Part shown: positions 44,400 to 53,566 of the stretch, one piece after another
Layout: every line of letters starts with the position of its first letter
Numbering within the stretch: position 1 is the first letter of the stretch
NCBI GenBank assembly: GCA_032718475.1
Contig: JAUCBJ010004885.1
Coordinates: 1 to 56,401, forward strand
Source: Nemertoderma westbladi
Taxonomy: Eukaryota; Xenacoelomorpha; Nemertodermatida; Nemertodermatidae
DNA length: 56,401 bases
Direction of reading: 5' to 3'
Program-made: the position numbers and the translations under genes
The notes under the pieces: generated by a model
Databases searched by the model: none
Told to the model about the DNA's origin: nothing
What the model saw: only the letters and a program-made list of their open reading frames with translations

Positions 44400-45208
44400 A
44401 AGTAGTTACAAGTCTCCATTCCTCGTCTTTCATTGCGGCATTGACTCGTTTCGTAGGAAGACGAGGCATTCCATCAGTCATCTTCAGTGACAATGCATCA
44501 AATTTTAAGAGTTCATCAGAGGAAATCAAGGCATATAAGGCATTTTTAACAGTCCCAATCATACTTAGAGAATTTGGTAAACTAAATATTACATGGAAAT
44601 TCAATGTACAAAGATACCCAGCAGCATATGGGTTTATAGAGCGTTGTGTGGGGACAGTGAAATCTAATTTGAAAAAACTAATGGGGCGTGCGGTGCTAAC
44701 AGAAGAGGAATTACAAACAGTATTGATTTCATGTGAGGCTGCTATAAATAGCAGACCACTAACATACATCTATTCAGACAATAATGAGTGCTTAACACTA
44801 TCACCCAGTCATTTCTTGGTCGGCAAGAGGCTATGCGCTTTACCAAGCACCACTATAAATCTTAACAACATGGAAATGACACATCGAAATTTTCAAGATC
44901 GTCTTCGATACCAAGAGATGGCTGCGAACTATTTTTGGTCAGTATGGCGGAAAGACTACCTCAGAGAATTAAGAGCTAGTCATCGTTCGAATAATATCAG
45001 CCCACATTCACTTGTAGTCCCAGATATTGGAGATATATGCCTTCTAGTGGATAAGAAACTTCCAAGATGCCTTTGGAAACTATGTAAGGTAGACAGATTA
45101 ATTGTCAGTAAGGATGGTCATATACGGGCAGTTGGGGTTATCATTGTAAAACGTGGTAAACAACATAAACAACTGGTACGATCCATTTCTCATGTAATAC
45201 CATTATAA
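44357..45208 (+). pseudogene. Integrase core and C-terminal domain, plus-strand Pao element
   Basis: Continues integrase with IFSDNASNFK (second Asp) and YGFIERCVGTVK (Glu), INSRPLTYIYSD, SPSHFLVGKRL and a DUF5641-like end (YFWSVWRKDYLRELRASH, DICLLVDKKLPR). The first residues of this frame before about 44395 are out of frame. It ends at TAA 45206-45208. Confidence 0.8.
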
Positions 45209-45439
45209 ATCAATGACAAAAACCACACTAGTACAACAAAAACAAAACAAACAACAGCAACCTATGATATAGAATCAATAGACATTGACACGTCGGATGA
45301 TGATTATTCTAATGATGAAAATGACGTCAAAAGTGATGACGTCGAAATCGTTGAATGCAATAGCAATGAGGACCGTGTTCAGGTTCGACACCCAAGAGTA
45401 GCCACTAAAAAAATCACGAAGGGATTTTATAGATACTAA
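45209..45439 (+). pseudogene. Open extension of pol after a single in-frame stop
   Basis: The integrase frame remains open for about 76 codons beyond the stop: a Thr/Gln/Lys linker, an acidic stretch (DIDTSDDDYSNDENDVKSDD) and a basic end (RHPRVATKKITKGFYRY) before TAA at 45437-45439. A basic RPRR/A-rich end is usual for Pao pol, so the 45206 stop is probably a premature mutation. Readthrough is the alternative. Confidence 0.5.
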
Positions 45440-45713
45440 AAATCGGAATTTACTTATTTATTTTTTAAGGTTAACAAGATCATGCCATGTAACAAGTTAT
45501 TTATTGGTATATATGAATAATGTATATATAAATATGGTGGAGGGTGTTGACAATACCTAATAACATATTAACTTATGAAACGAAACTATCATTAGTATAG
45601 TATAGCATGCCTGTCATACATTGTGATGAAACTCAATTATTATTAACGTAAAGTGTGTTTTGTTATTTATATTTACAGTTTTATGTGTTGCTTAAAAACA
45701 ATTATTTTTTAGC

Positions 45714-45958
45714 AAGGGGGAGTGTCATAAATTATACTTAGGCCATAGCTAATATCCAATATAAGATACAAGTATATTAGCTTGCCAATATTGTAAACTG
45801 TTGAAAGAAGTTGAAACATATGTTAATCTTGGAGGTTTGCCGGCAGTATTGTAAAGTAAATATATATAGGTTATTCAATTTAGATAAAGATTATTATTAA
45901 AGTTTATTAGAAGTTTGTAGCTATCATTTTCCTTTCAATTTATCCACAATTCACTATA
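45714..45958 (+). repeat. Polypurine tract and 3' LTR of the plus-strand Pao element
   Basis: AAGGGGGAG (45714-45722) abuts the LTR (45723-45958, 236 bp, same as the 5' LTR). GTGGC follows as the target duplication. Confidence 0.93.
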
Positions 45959-46542
45959 GTGGCGACCCCCCTCGCTCTCTCACTCGCCAGTTCTCCCTGC
46001 CCGAAATGAACTAGGTATCTGAATTGTTTATTCGACTCACCTAGTCACTGGCTCAACTTCCCCTGGTTTACCTTTGCTCCCTCTCTGGCCTCCTTGAGCT
46101 GTTTCTTCGTGGCGTTGTAGGCCCATCGAAGCCGATCGCTGGTCCCGACGTCCTCTTCACCGACATCTCCTCCTCCTCTCCTGGTTCGGCGTCGTACCGG
46201 CGGCCCCACCATCGCCGTTCCGGTGGGCCGCCCATCGCCCTCGGCCTGTGACTGGCCGGCGACTTCGGTACTTTGACCGCCGTCGTGCGTCGACTCGTCC
46301 CTTTCTCATGGTAGAGGGCCGCCCTCCGCTTGGAATGCCGGATCGTCTTTCGTCGGCGTATCAAGCGTCGCAGGTCAGTGCCGTCGCGTCGCGGCCTCGC
46401 GGATCGTTTGGTTGGTATCGTCCGGGGTCCGCGGCGGTGTCCTCTCTCCTTCCAATAGTTGGGGTCCTGTGCTCATCTTTACCTTTATCTCCGGCAGTTT
46501 GGTGTCTGGCAGTCACAGCTAGTTGCGTTGGTAGTTTTTCAC
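45959..46542 (-). pseudogene. Gag N-terminal part of copy 3
   Basis: Continues copy 3 after the nested insertion. It matches 9090-9673 of copy 1 at high identity. Frames are broken (46364-46068 is the longest). Confidence 0.6.
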
Positions 46543-47043
46543 TGTGACGGGATCAGTGGGATCCCGACTGGGTAAGTAGACTACGCGTCACCGTTTGGTT
46601 GTGGATGGTTTTGCTAGTTAGGCCGAGGCCGTTGTAGTGAAAACAATAAGAGTTTGTTGTTATCTCTTGAGGTTCTGTTAATGAAGATAGTGATAGCACA
46701 ATAAAGGTTCAGTTAAATGATAAGTATTGATGGATACCGGTAATAGGATAATATACTGATGACGTTGGTGACGGTGACGGTGAAAAACATCACCGGTCTG
46801 CACTGAACTGAATGACTATATGGACTACTATGTATTCATTCCTACATTACTGTGGCCGTTGTCCAGTGGATGCTTTTCCCCGCTCCTATTGGTTGATGAC
46901 CTACTTCACGCCTCTCACCTCTGTGGGAGTGCTTCCCCCCGCTGTTGGTTATTTGCCCTCTCGAGGTGGTTTGACCTCTAACCTCCCTTTGTGTGGCTTT
47001 TGGGGTGTATGTTATCCCCGTTATTGGGTGTGATACGAGATTG
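46543..47043 (-). repeat. Truncated 5' LTR of copy 3
   Basis: Matches 9674-10198 with a small deletion near 46815. It ends just inside the loop of the LTR hairpin and joins sequence equal to 10441 onward, a deletion of about 243 bp with AGATT at both breakpoints. Confidence 0.85.
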
Positions 47044-47772
47044 GAGATTATTTCCAAACTTTTGACAGACATCATACGTACCAGGTTTGGTTTAATTTCA
47101 TCTATAAATGACCGAGTTATACAGTATTAGCGATCAAAAATTAGACAGATGACAGACAACTCCTAAATGGCACCCATATGCTAAGACTTCGGGTCAATTT
47201 GTGGGTCGCCCCACATTTTGCATCCATATCTTGGTTGGAAATACTTAGTTGCACTTTATTATCACTAATTATCCAGAAATTACTGTTAGGTTAAGTGTAA
47301 GAGACCATTTTGACCATAAAATTCGTACAGGTCCCGTACTTTACCTAGCAATGTCCCATACTTTACTACACAAAACACATTGTAAAAAATTAGCAATGTA
47401 ACAATTAGTCTGATATTTATACTTTTTATTTAAGCTTAATAATACAGCTTTATCCTAAACATCAACTCAACACCACCGTACCTGCGCACAATTCGCTAAA
47501 TTTTAGAATTGAAATCATAAAATCTTTTAATTTAAAAAACCAGTCGGAAAAAAAACCATTTCGTACGAATCCGTACTTTACCTTAATTGGACAAGCTAGT
47601 GTTTTCTTAAAAGTGAAAGTCCCGCCATAAGCTTCCCGAAATCAAAGCTGATATTCGAAAGTCTAATCCAAGCACAATTTGGTGCACATATGTGCTGTGG
47701 ATAACATTGTACAGGCAATCAAAGTTCAAAATTGTGTACGAATGTCCCGTACTTAACTTTGGAATGAGCCTA
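47044..47772. repeat. Second copy of the BEL flank (matches 10441-11172)
   Basis: Nearly the same sequence as 10441-11172, with GTCCCRTACTTTAC words at about 47332, 47352 and 47746 and a shortened one near 47570. Element plus flank are both shared, so this is a duplicated segment. Confidence 0.8.
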
Positions 47773-47905
47773 TAGATTGTCGTCTCGGCTTCCACTGAGT
47801 GGTCCGAGGTTCGAATCCGACCCGACGCTGATGAGAATCAATAAGGTATAGAAACGACTACTTGGTTTAGAAAGATATATGAGATATGAATTTCATTATA
47901 TTTAT
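47773..47905 (+). repeat. tRNA-like SINE module, copy c
   Basis: GGTTCGAATCC at 47808-47818. Shares 11173-11305 almost entirely; the tail diverges at tttatagtttag. Confidence 0.45.
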
Positions 47906-48219
47906 AGTTTAGTTTAGTTGTTTATTGACATAATTTTTGAGATGGAAACTCGCATGTAATTCAAACCCTTCACCAATAGAGACACACACATTGATACATT
48001 GGCTACATACGTTTAATGCAATAATACCCTCCACCAATACACACTTAAAATTAAGTCCAATTATACGCCGCTTCGTAATGCAAAAATGCGGAAAAAAAAA
48101 GAAAAATTCAATATATGTACATAACGCTCGTTTTTGTTCGTGTTCGTGAAATGGGCTATACTTAATGAGATGTATACTTAATTATTTGATTTATTATTAA
48201 TTTACGGTTATTTTAATCC
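47906..48219 (-). other. Probable 3' UTR of the following LINE
   Basis: AT-rich, no open frame; lies just downstream of the LINE ORF end on the minus strand. Confidence 0.35.
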
Positions 48220-49670
48220 CTTCCTTGTTATTAATTTATACTTGTGCGGGCTCTAATACTTTAATAATTTTACGGCACATTGATGCGGATCGGGTTCCGA
48301 GGTTATCAAATACTCTGGATAGGGTTGACGATGGTGGTGGAAAGTCGAAATCCAAGCGAATACTTTCGGTTAGTGGGCAGACAAAGAATATGTGATGATC
48401 TGATTGGGTATAATATAAGAGGGGATCACATAAGCATTTACAATTCTCTCTCGGAATCCGAGACCATCGGAGTATCTCCATTGGTAGCCGATGGGAACTC
48501 AATCTGATCCTTGAAAATGAGATTCTCTCCCACTCGGGTACATTAGGGTCAGAGTATAATTCGTGGGGTTTCTGAGTTGGGTTGTATGCCACATAATTCA
48601 CACACCTTGTCATTATGGCTGTAAGAGTTCGATCTTTTGCAGCTTGGAGTTCCGACATGACATAACCCGTATCTAATAGCTCTTTGGCGTATTTTCCCAT
48701 TGGTGAGTTTACTGATGTAGCTTCGTTCATAATGTAGTTATGATAACTGTCTTTATATCCAGGCCGTGAGGACAATGACCTCAGGAACTTTAACTGCCGA
48801 TTCTTAATAAGGGAGCGTCACAGTTTTTGCCGAAGAATGAAGTGAATTTGTGGCAGTTACCAATACGCATCTTAATTTCGTCATCAATTTGAACCGCTAC
48901 GGGGTGAATTGATATTAAAGATCCCAAATAGACATATGAGGATACAATTGAGATTGTGATGTTCCCTATCAAGATGGGGATTCTGTCGCTATCGAGAGTG
49001 GATGAGGTCAGAAATTTCGACTTTTTAGGATGTAAAGTCATTCCAATTTCATCGCATACATATTTAAGGATGTTAAGTTTATCAGTTAACTTTGCTCGGG
49101 AGGTAACCAATACACATGTGTCATCCATTAATAATGTTCCATGAAGAGAATCTAGCCAACTGTCCTTTCCTAAACGATCCATTTTTGTAATTGTAGGGTC
49201 TATGTGTGTACAAAATAGTGGACAGCTGGAAGGCTTACCCTGTCCTACACCGCCCGTACTCTCAAACGTTGTGTTGCCTATTACATTTATAGTTTCCTGC
49301 ATTGATACTGATAAAGCCATAAGAAACCTTCTGCCACAACCCATCCGTTTCAATTTCCTGAGTAAGACTATCCTGTCAACTTTGTCATAGGCCTTCTCGT
49401 AGTCGATGAAGGCAATGAATAACTCTCGCTTTGTTTTGATGGCAATATCGATTGCCAAACGAACACACAATATCTGTTCAGTACAGCCTCGTCCCTTCTG
49501 TGCGCCTGCCTGATATTGTTACGGTTTCGACCATAAATTAAAACGCTCAGTAAGGACGGAGTCGTACAATTTAGCATAGGCCGGAGCGACCGAAATTCCC
49601 CGATAATTCTCTGGTAGTGACTTAATTCATTTCTTTAAAATCGTAAGTACAATATCATCTCGGTACAGCT
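48220..49670 (-). mobile_element. LINE fragment with RT and C-terminal zinc-binding motif
   Basis: Minus-strand frames 49577-49368, 49470-48790 and 48775-48236 cover RT motifs LPENYRGIS, AFIDYEKAYDKVDR, GGVGQGKPSSC and the catalytic LLMDDTCVLV, then YVYLGSLIS, then a C-terminal segment with CKCLCDP...HHIFFVCPLTESIR, a Cys/His motif common at the end of LINE ORF2. It is 5'-truncated near 49670, with at least one stop and two frameshifts. The type differs from the LINEs at 11306 and 32438. Confidence 0.8.
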
Positions 49671-49702
49671 ATACCAGTACACATTATACAGATATCACAT
49701 AC

Positions 49703-50794
49703 CTAACCTAACACTGGTACAACATACTGTCCAACAGACTGCTGTCCTCTAAACACAAAACTATAATATAGTCCCGCCCGATTACAATTGGGTGCGACGA
49801 AGGTTGGGCTATTAGGTTCAACTATATATTCTCCAACCCCAGTGGTTGTTATATAGGGTGCGATGGAGGTTGAGCCGTTAGGTTCAACTATATCTTCTCC
49901 AACACCAGTGGTTGTTATATCGGGTGCGATGGAGGTTGGGCTGTTTGGTTCAACTATATTCTCCAACACCAGTGGTTGTTATATTGGGTGCGATGGAGGT
50001 TGGGCCGTTAGGTTCAACTATATCTTCTCCAACACCAGTGGTTGTTACATTGGGTGCGATTGAGGTTGGGCCGTTAGGTACAACTATATCTTCTACAACA
50101 CCAGTGGTTGTTATATCGGGTGCGATGGAGGTTGGGCCGTTAGGTTTAACTACATATTCTACAACACCAGTGGTTGTTATATTGGGTGCGATGGAGGTTG
50201 AGCCGTTAGGTTCAACTATATCTTTCCCTTCTTCAGTTGGTTGTTGTTGGTCCGATTCCGCATTAACCGCGCACTCGTGTATTTCTATTGATTGTTTCAG
50301 GTCTGACCTCTCCCCTCTAAGACTATCCACATCCAGTGTTTCCCAACCTCCCGTTTTATCAACCCCCCTTTCTCTCTCTCACTTGTAACACGGACGTTAG
50401 TATAAGTAACTCTGAATACTACAGGTTGTCCCGAAACTGAAACTATTAAACTATTATTAGTATAACCGTCATGTCGGTACAGTTTTAATTCTCCATCCTC
50501 GTAGTCCAACTCAAATACCGGTACAGGATAACCGTCAATCTCTCCATCGATCCAACTTATATCCTTAACGGTTTTATCGTTTGAGAGTTCATAACTTAAT
50601 GTCAAGTTACCTCCCTCTTCCACACAGTTCTTACCAACAGGTTCAACCATGATAAGTTTGGTAGAATCGTAGGCTTCGTCCAATCCATGGCATATTGAGG
50701 CCAAGTTAATCCAAAGTAAAACAGAAAAGTAAATCGTTAACAAGGCTGATTCTACTACTAAATATTGAGTATTAAAATTCAAAGTGCAAAACAA
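49703..50794 (-). pseudogene. Pseudogene B: paralogue of gene A with longer stalk
   Basis: Shares with gene A the signal-peptide region (LWINLASICHG), GKNCVEEGGNLTLSYEL, DGYTNNSLIVSVSG, SIEIHECAVN and the 22-residue stalk repeat. Lesions: the ATG used by gene A is TTG here (an upstream in-frame Met remains); a frameshift near 50310-50330 separates domain from stalk; a 2-base deletion near 49965 breaks the repeat frame; the hydrophobic anchor end is replaced by unrelated sequence (49703-49790). It keeps a Trp (DISWIDG) where gene A has DIRGILG. Flanked by the LINE fragment on the left. A recently decayed gene, unless the frameshifts are assembly errors. Confidence 0.75.
49795..50245 (-). repeat. 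66-bp coding minisatellite (22-residue stalk repeat)
   Basis: Seven units with starts at 49802, 49868, 49934, 49998, 50064, 50130 and 50196; every spacing is 66 except one of 64. Consensus residues are EPNGPTSIAPNITTTGV. Gene A has two units (21837, 21903). Most units carry one or two N-glycosylation sequons and many Thr/Ser/Pro, as in mucin-like stalks. Confidence 0.9.
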
Positions 50795-51520
50795 ATAAAA
50801 GAATATTATAGTGTTATAAAATAAATGAAATATATAATAAAAAAAAAGTAAATAACATTAATAAGATAACCAAAATATTATTATTGGGTTCCTGTTTGTA
50901 TAAAAATGTTATAGGATCCTTATGGGCTCACTTAATTACTATGGTTAACGCCACAAACACATAATGGTAGCTGATATTATCAATTGGTGAGTTTCAGAAA
51001 GTCAAAATAGTCCAAATTCCTAATAGGCGAGTCAATCTAGCCGAAAAAGGTAATAACAAATTCGCAATTCATCCAAACCAATTTTTTTTTATTCTATATT
51101 ACCTTGTTTAATACCCCCAAAAAAGTCTATAACAATATATTATGCGGATCACCTTCAATTTCCTGTTTCTTTCCTTAGCAACATGGATTTTACATAGCAA
51201 CAATCAAAATTCTCAAAATTTGGTACAGACAAACTTTACTCTAATGACTGAAGTATGCACTTCTACCTAGTTACCAATTTAGTCTCCAGAGCAACGGAAA
51301 TTTGTCTAATCATTTAACCATTTTAAATACCAATTTTGCTGGTACAATACAGGGACCTTATTTACACAACTTCTCTACTAAACGGGTGGATGTAACCTCG
51401 CCCATCGGATTTGTCGATCTCAAAAACCTGTATCCCCAAAAAATTTATTTGTTATATGATATACTATTGTGGTTTTCAAACTAAAATAAATTACACCTAA
51501 AATCAATAGAGTAATCAAGC
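50795..51520. other. Intergenic; upstream of pseudogene B
   Basis: 50795-50885 keeps similarity to the gene A upstream region. The rest is AT-rich with no gene recognised. Confidence 0.45.
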
Positions 51521-51613
51521 AAAAAAAAAGCAAACAGTCGGCCGAAGCCGGAGGCGACCCGAAGGCTCCTCTTTCGATAGCTGCTACCCGAGGGTAGGGG
51601 TGGTCGCTACTCC
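51521..51613 (-). ncRNA. Candidate structured small RNA in an isolated GC-rich island
   Basis: About 90 bp of GC-rich sequence in AT-rich surroundings. The following stems can be drawn: GGAG+GCGACC (51550-51559) with GGTCGC (51602-51607)+CTCC (51610-51613), 10 bp with a 2-nt bulge; inside it a 6-bp hairpin (51560-51565 with 51571-51576) and a 6-bp hairpin CTACCC/GGGTAG (51584-51589 with 51592-51597); outside it CGGC-CGAA-GCCG (51539-51550, sharing one base with the long stem). On the minus strand the sequence ends in nine T (51521-51529), a Pol III terminator. No known RNA family is recognised, no A/B box is evident, and expression is unknown. Confidence 0.35.
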
Positions 51614-52189
51614 TATTCCAAGATTTGCTCCCAGTTATTTAACTGGTACTCATTAATCATAGAGTAATCACAATTTAATAATGTGTAAAATCTTCACTAA
51701 CATTAATGGAAATTATGAAATTTCCGTGCAGTGGAATTGTATAATTTTTTTATTACGGTTACCTTAATATATCGTGAAGTTTTTGATATATTTAAAAATT
51801 TGATGCGACTTCTAGTTTCCGAGATATAGCAATTACAGTACTTAGTAACACGCCTGTGTAAATATTACAATTTTCCCATTGAATCACAGCTTATTGTGAA
51901 ATTAATTAAATTATTCTGGAACATCACCAATTTGCTACTTACTTTTCCCTACTGTTGCTTTTGTTTGGCTCGTGTTATGCAAATTGACGCAGAATTTCCA
52001 TGAATAAACATATGATCCGCAAAATAAAATCTTATAGACTTTTTTTTGGTCATTAACAAGGTAATATATAATTCAAAATATGTGGTTCGGATTGATTGCG
52101 GAAAACTTATGGGTTATTTGCTAGATTGACTCGACTATAATTCCATTCGGTGCTGCTTAAGTAATGTGGATGCGATAATATTAGAGTAT
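51614..52189. other. Intergenic, no gene recognised
   Basis: AT-rich; nothing supported. Confidence 0.4.
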
Positions 52190-52345
52190 ACTGGAATTGG
52201 ACAATTGCCCCCAGATGAATGCCCCTGGTTACTGGTAAATTGCCCACAAGATTATTGGGGTGGATATTGCCCGCCGAGGACAATTGCCCCCGGATAATTG
52301 CCTGGCCCTAGGACAATTACTACTGGATAAGAACCCCTCTGGTAT
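52190..52345. repeat. Degenerate minisatellite of ggacaattgcccc units
   Basis: Irregular repeats of ggacaattgcccc, gataattgcc and taaattgccca (52198-52325), about 25-35 bp apart and diverged. Confidence 0.65.
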
Positions 52346-53566
52346 ATATTGCTTTTGGTGTTAATTGGTATTAACTGAACAATTTATTGGCCCCAGCGGC
52401 GAAAATTTAATTCTTCCCTTTGAACTTTGAAATTGTATAGTATATTTAGTCGAATAGGCCTAACGACTCAGGGCATTCTAGAAATAATTACATTATTATT
52501 AGAGATATTGATTTTTCTTCTTCCGTATAAACATTTGTATGTCGGCATGTCGATTTTGAAGTCTACCCTACGTTTAACCGGCAGCCAGAGCAATCGCTTC
52601 AATACTGGAGTAATTGCCAATACAACATTAAATTTTATACAAATTATAATGAGCTAGTTTTATGCACGGCATTTTTTATTTTTTTATAAATACGACTCAA
52701 CCGATGTAAAAGATTTATTTTCATATATCGCTCATGGGTACGGGACTAGAAAAAATACTAAAAATAGCTTCTTCATACCATTCATAAGGGAAACGTAGGT
52801 ATTTTTGTTTAAGCTGATGGTATACTGTATATCTGTCTGTGTTGTAATGGTGAAGATTTACATCCCGCGTGCTTACACGCCACTAGTATTAATTAGAAAT
52901 CGTATATTATACCGGTACCTGTACAGTGCCGTTAACAACCTAAGTATATTATTTGTGCTGTCTGCATTTCCGATGAATGATTAACTGTTAGGCCTACCTT
53001 AGCGTGACCGTTGAATACGGTACAATCATACTGAAAGAAAACTCGTTACTTTATTTTACGCCGTGATATATAGTACCCCATAGCCCAGCATTGAGTTTGG
53101 TTTATTTCACGACGTATTTCACGCAGACTTGAAAATCAAATTATTGGTCGAATAAATACATATAATCCATTATGTATAACGTATTGAATGGATAACAACC
53201 AAGTGAGTATACCAAGCCTTTTAATCAGATCAATGATACTAACGTTGAATAACCGACACATTCCTACAAACTTTCCCCCAATACTTCACGACTCGGCACC
53301 CAATAGGCCAACCCAATAAGTATTTTGGAGATTTGCCTGTTGGCAGATCGACTTTATATACTGTAACTTACAATAATCCTTTATTAACTTCACAAAAGGG
53401 GAACTATAAACCAACGGTATTTACCTCCTTATAAAAAAACTAAGCAAATGAGGAAATTATATTTGTGACTTTTTCCTTATAACACATCAGTACGGTGCAG
53501 ATAACTTGTAGTTCTCATAATTTTATTTATTTATATATATTTTTTTCATGTTATTTTGTTTTAACA
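52346..53566. other. Intergenic region upstream of gene C
   Basis: AT-rich, with ggtacc/taggcct words at 52910-53010. cttataac at about 53477 is a weak TATA-like candidate about 90 bp before the gene C start. No other gene seen. Confidence 0.4.

Larger units (their letters stand above)
37577..45958 (+). mobile_element. Young plus-strand Pao element with a MITE in gag
   Basis: An 8382-bp element with 236-bp LTRs (37577-37812 and 45723-45958) that look identical, TG...TA ends and a 5-bp target duplication GTGGC (37572-37576 and 45959-45963). The uninterrupted target is seen in copy 1 at about 9089. It has a primer site, gag, CCHC/protease, RT, RNase H, integrase and a polypurine tract, but three frameshifts, one internal stop and a 1557-bp MITE insertion. 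It is recent by its LTRs yet already inactive. Confidence 0.93.
35571..47043 (-). mobile_element. BEL/Pao copy 3, internally deleted and interrupted
   Basis: A relative of copy 1 on the minus strand. From left: 35571-36259 corresponds to 636-1326 of copy 1 (extra ORF); a junction at about 36260 then jumps to the 7862 equivalent, deleting pol and the gag core; gag follows to 37576; a plus-strand Pao element occupies 37577-45958; gag resumes to 46542; a truncated 5' LTR fills 46543-47043. The 3' LTR is missing. Confidence 0.85.

Noticed and set aside
51521-51613. Hammerhead or HDV-like ribozyme
   Set aside because: No CTGATGA/GAAA core on either strand, and the stem order does not give the HDV double pseudoknot.
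52427-52657. Small plus-strand frame upstream of gene C
   Set aside because: AT-rich chance frame without motif or repeat in the paralogue neighbourhood.
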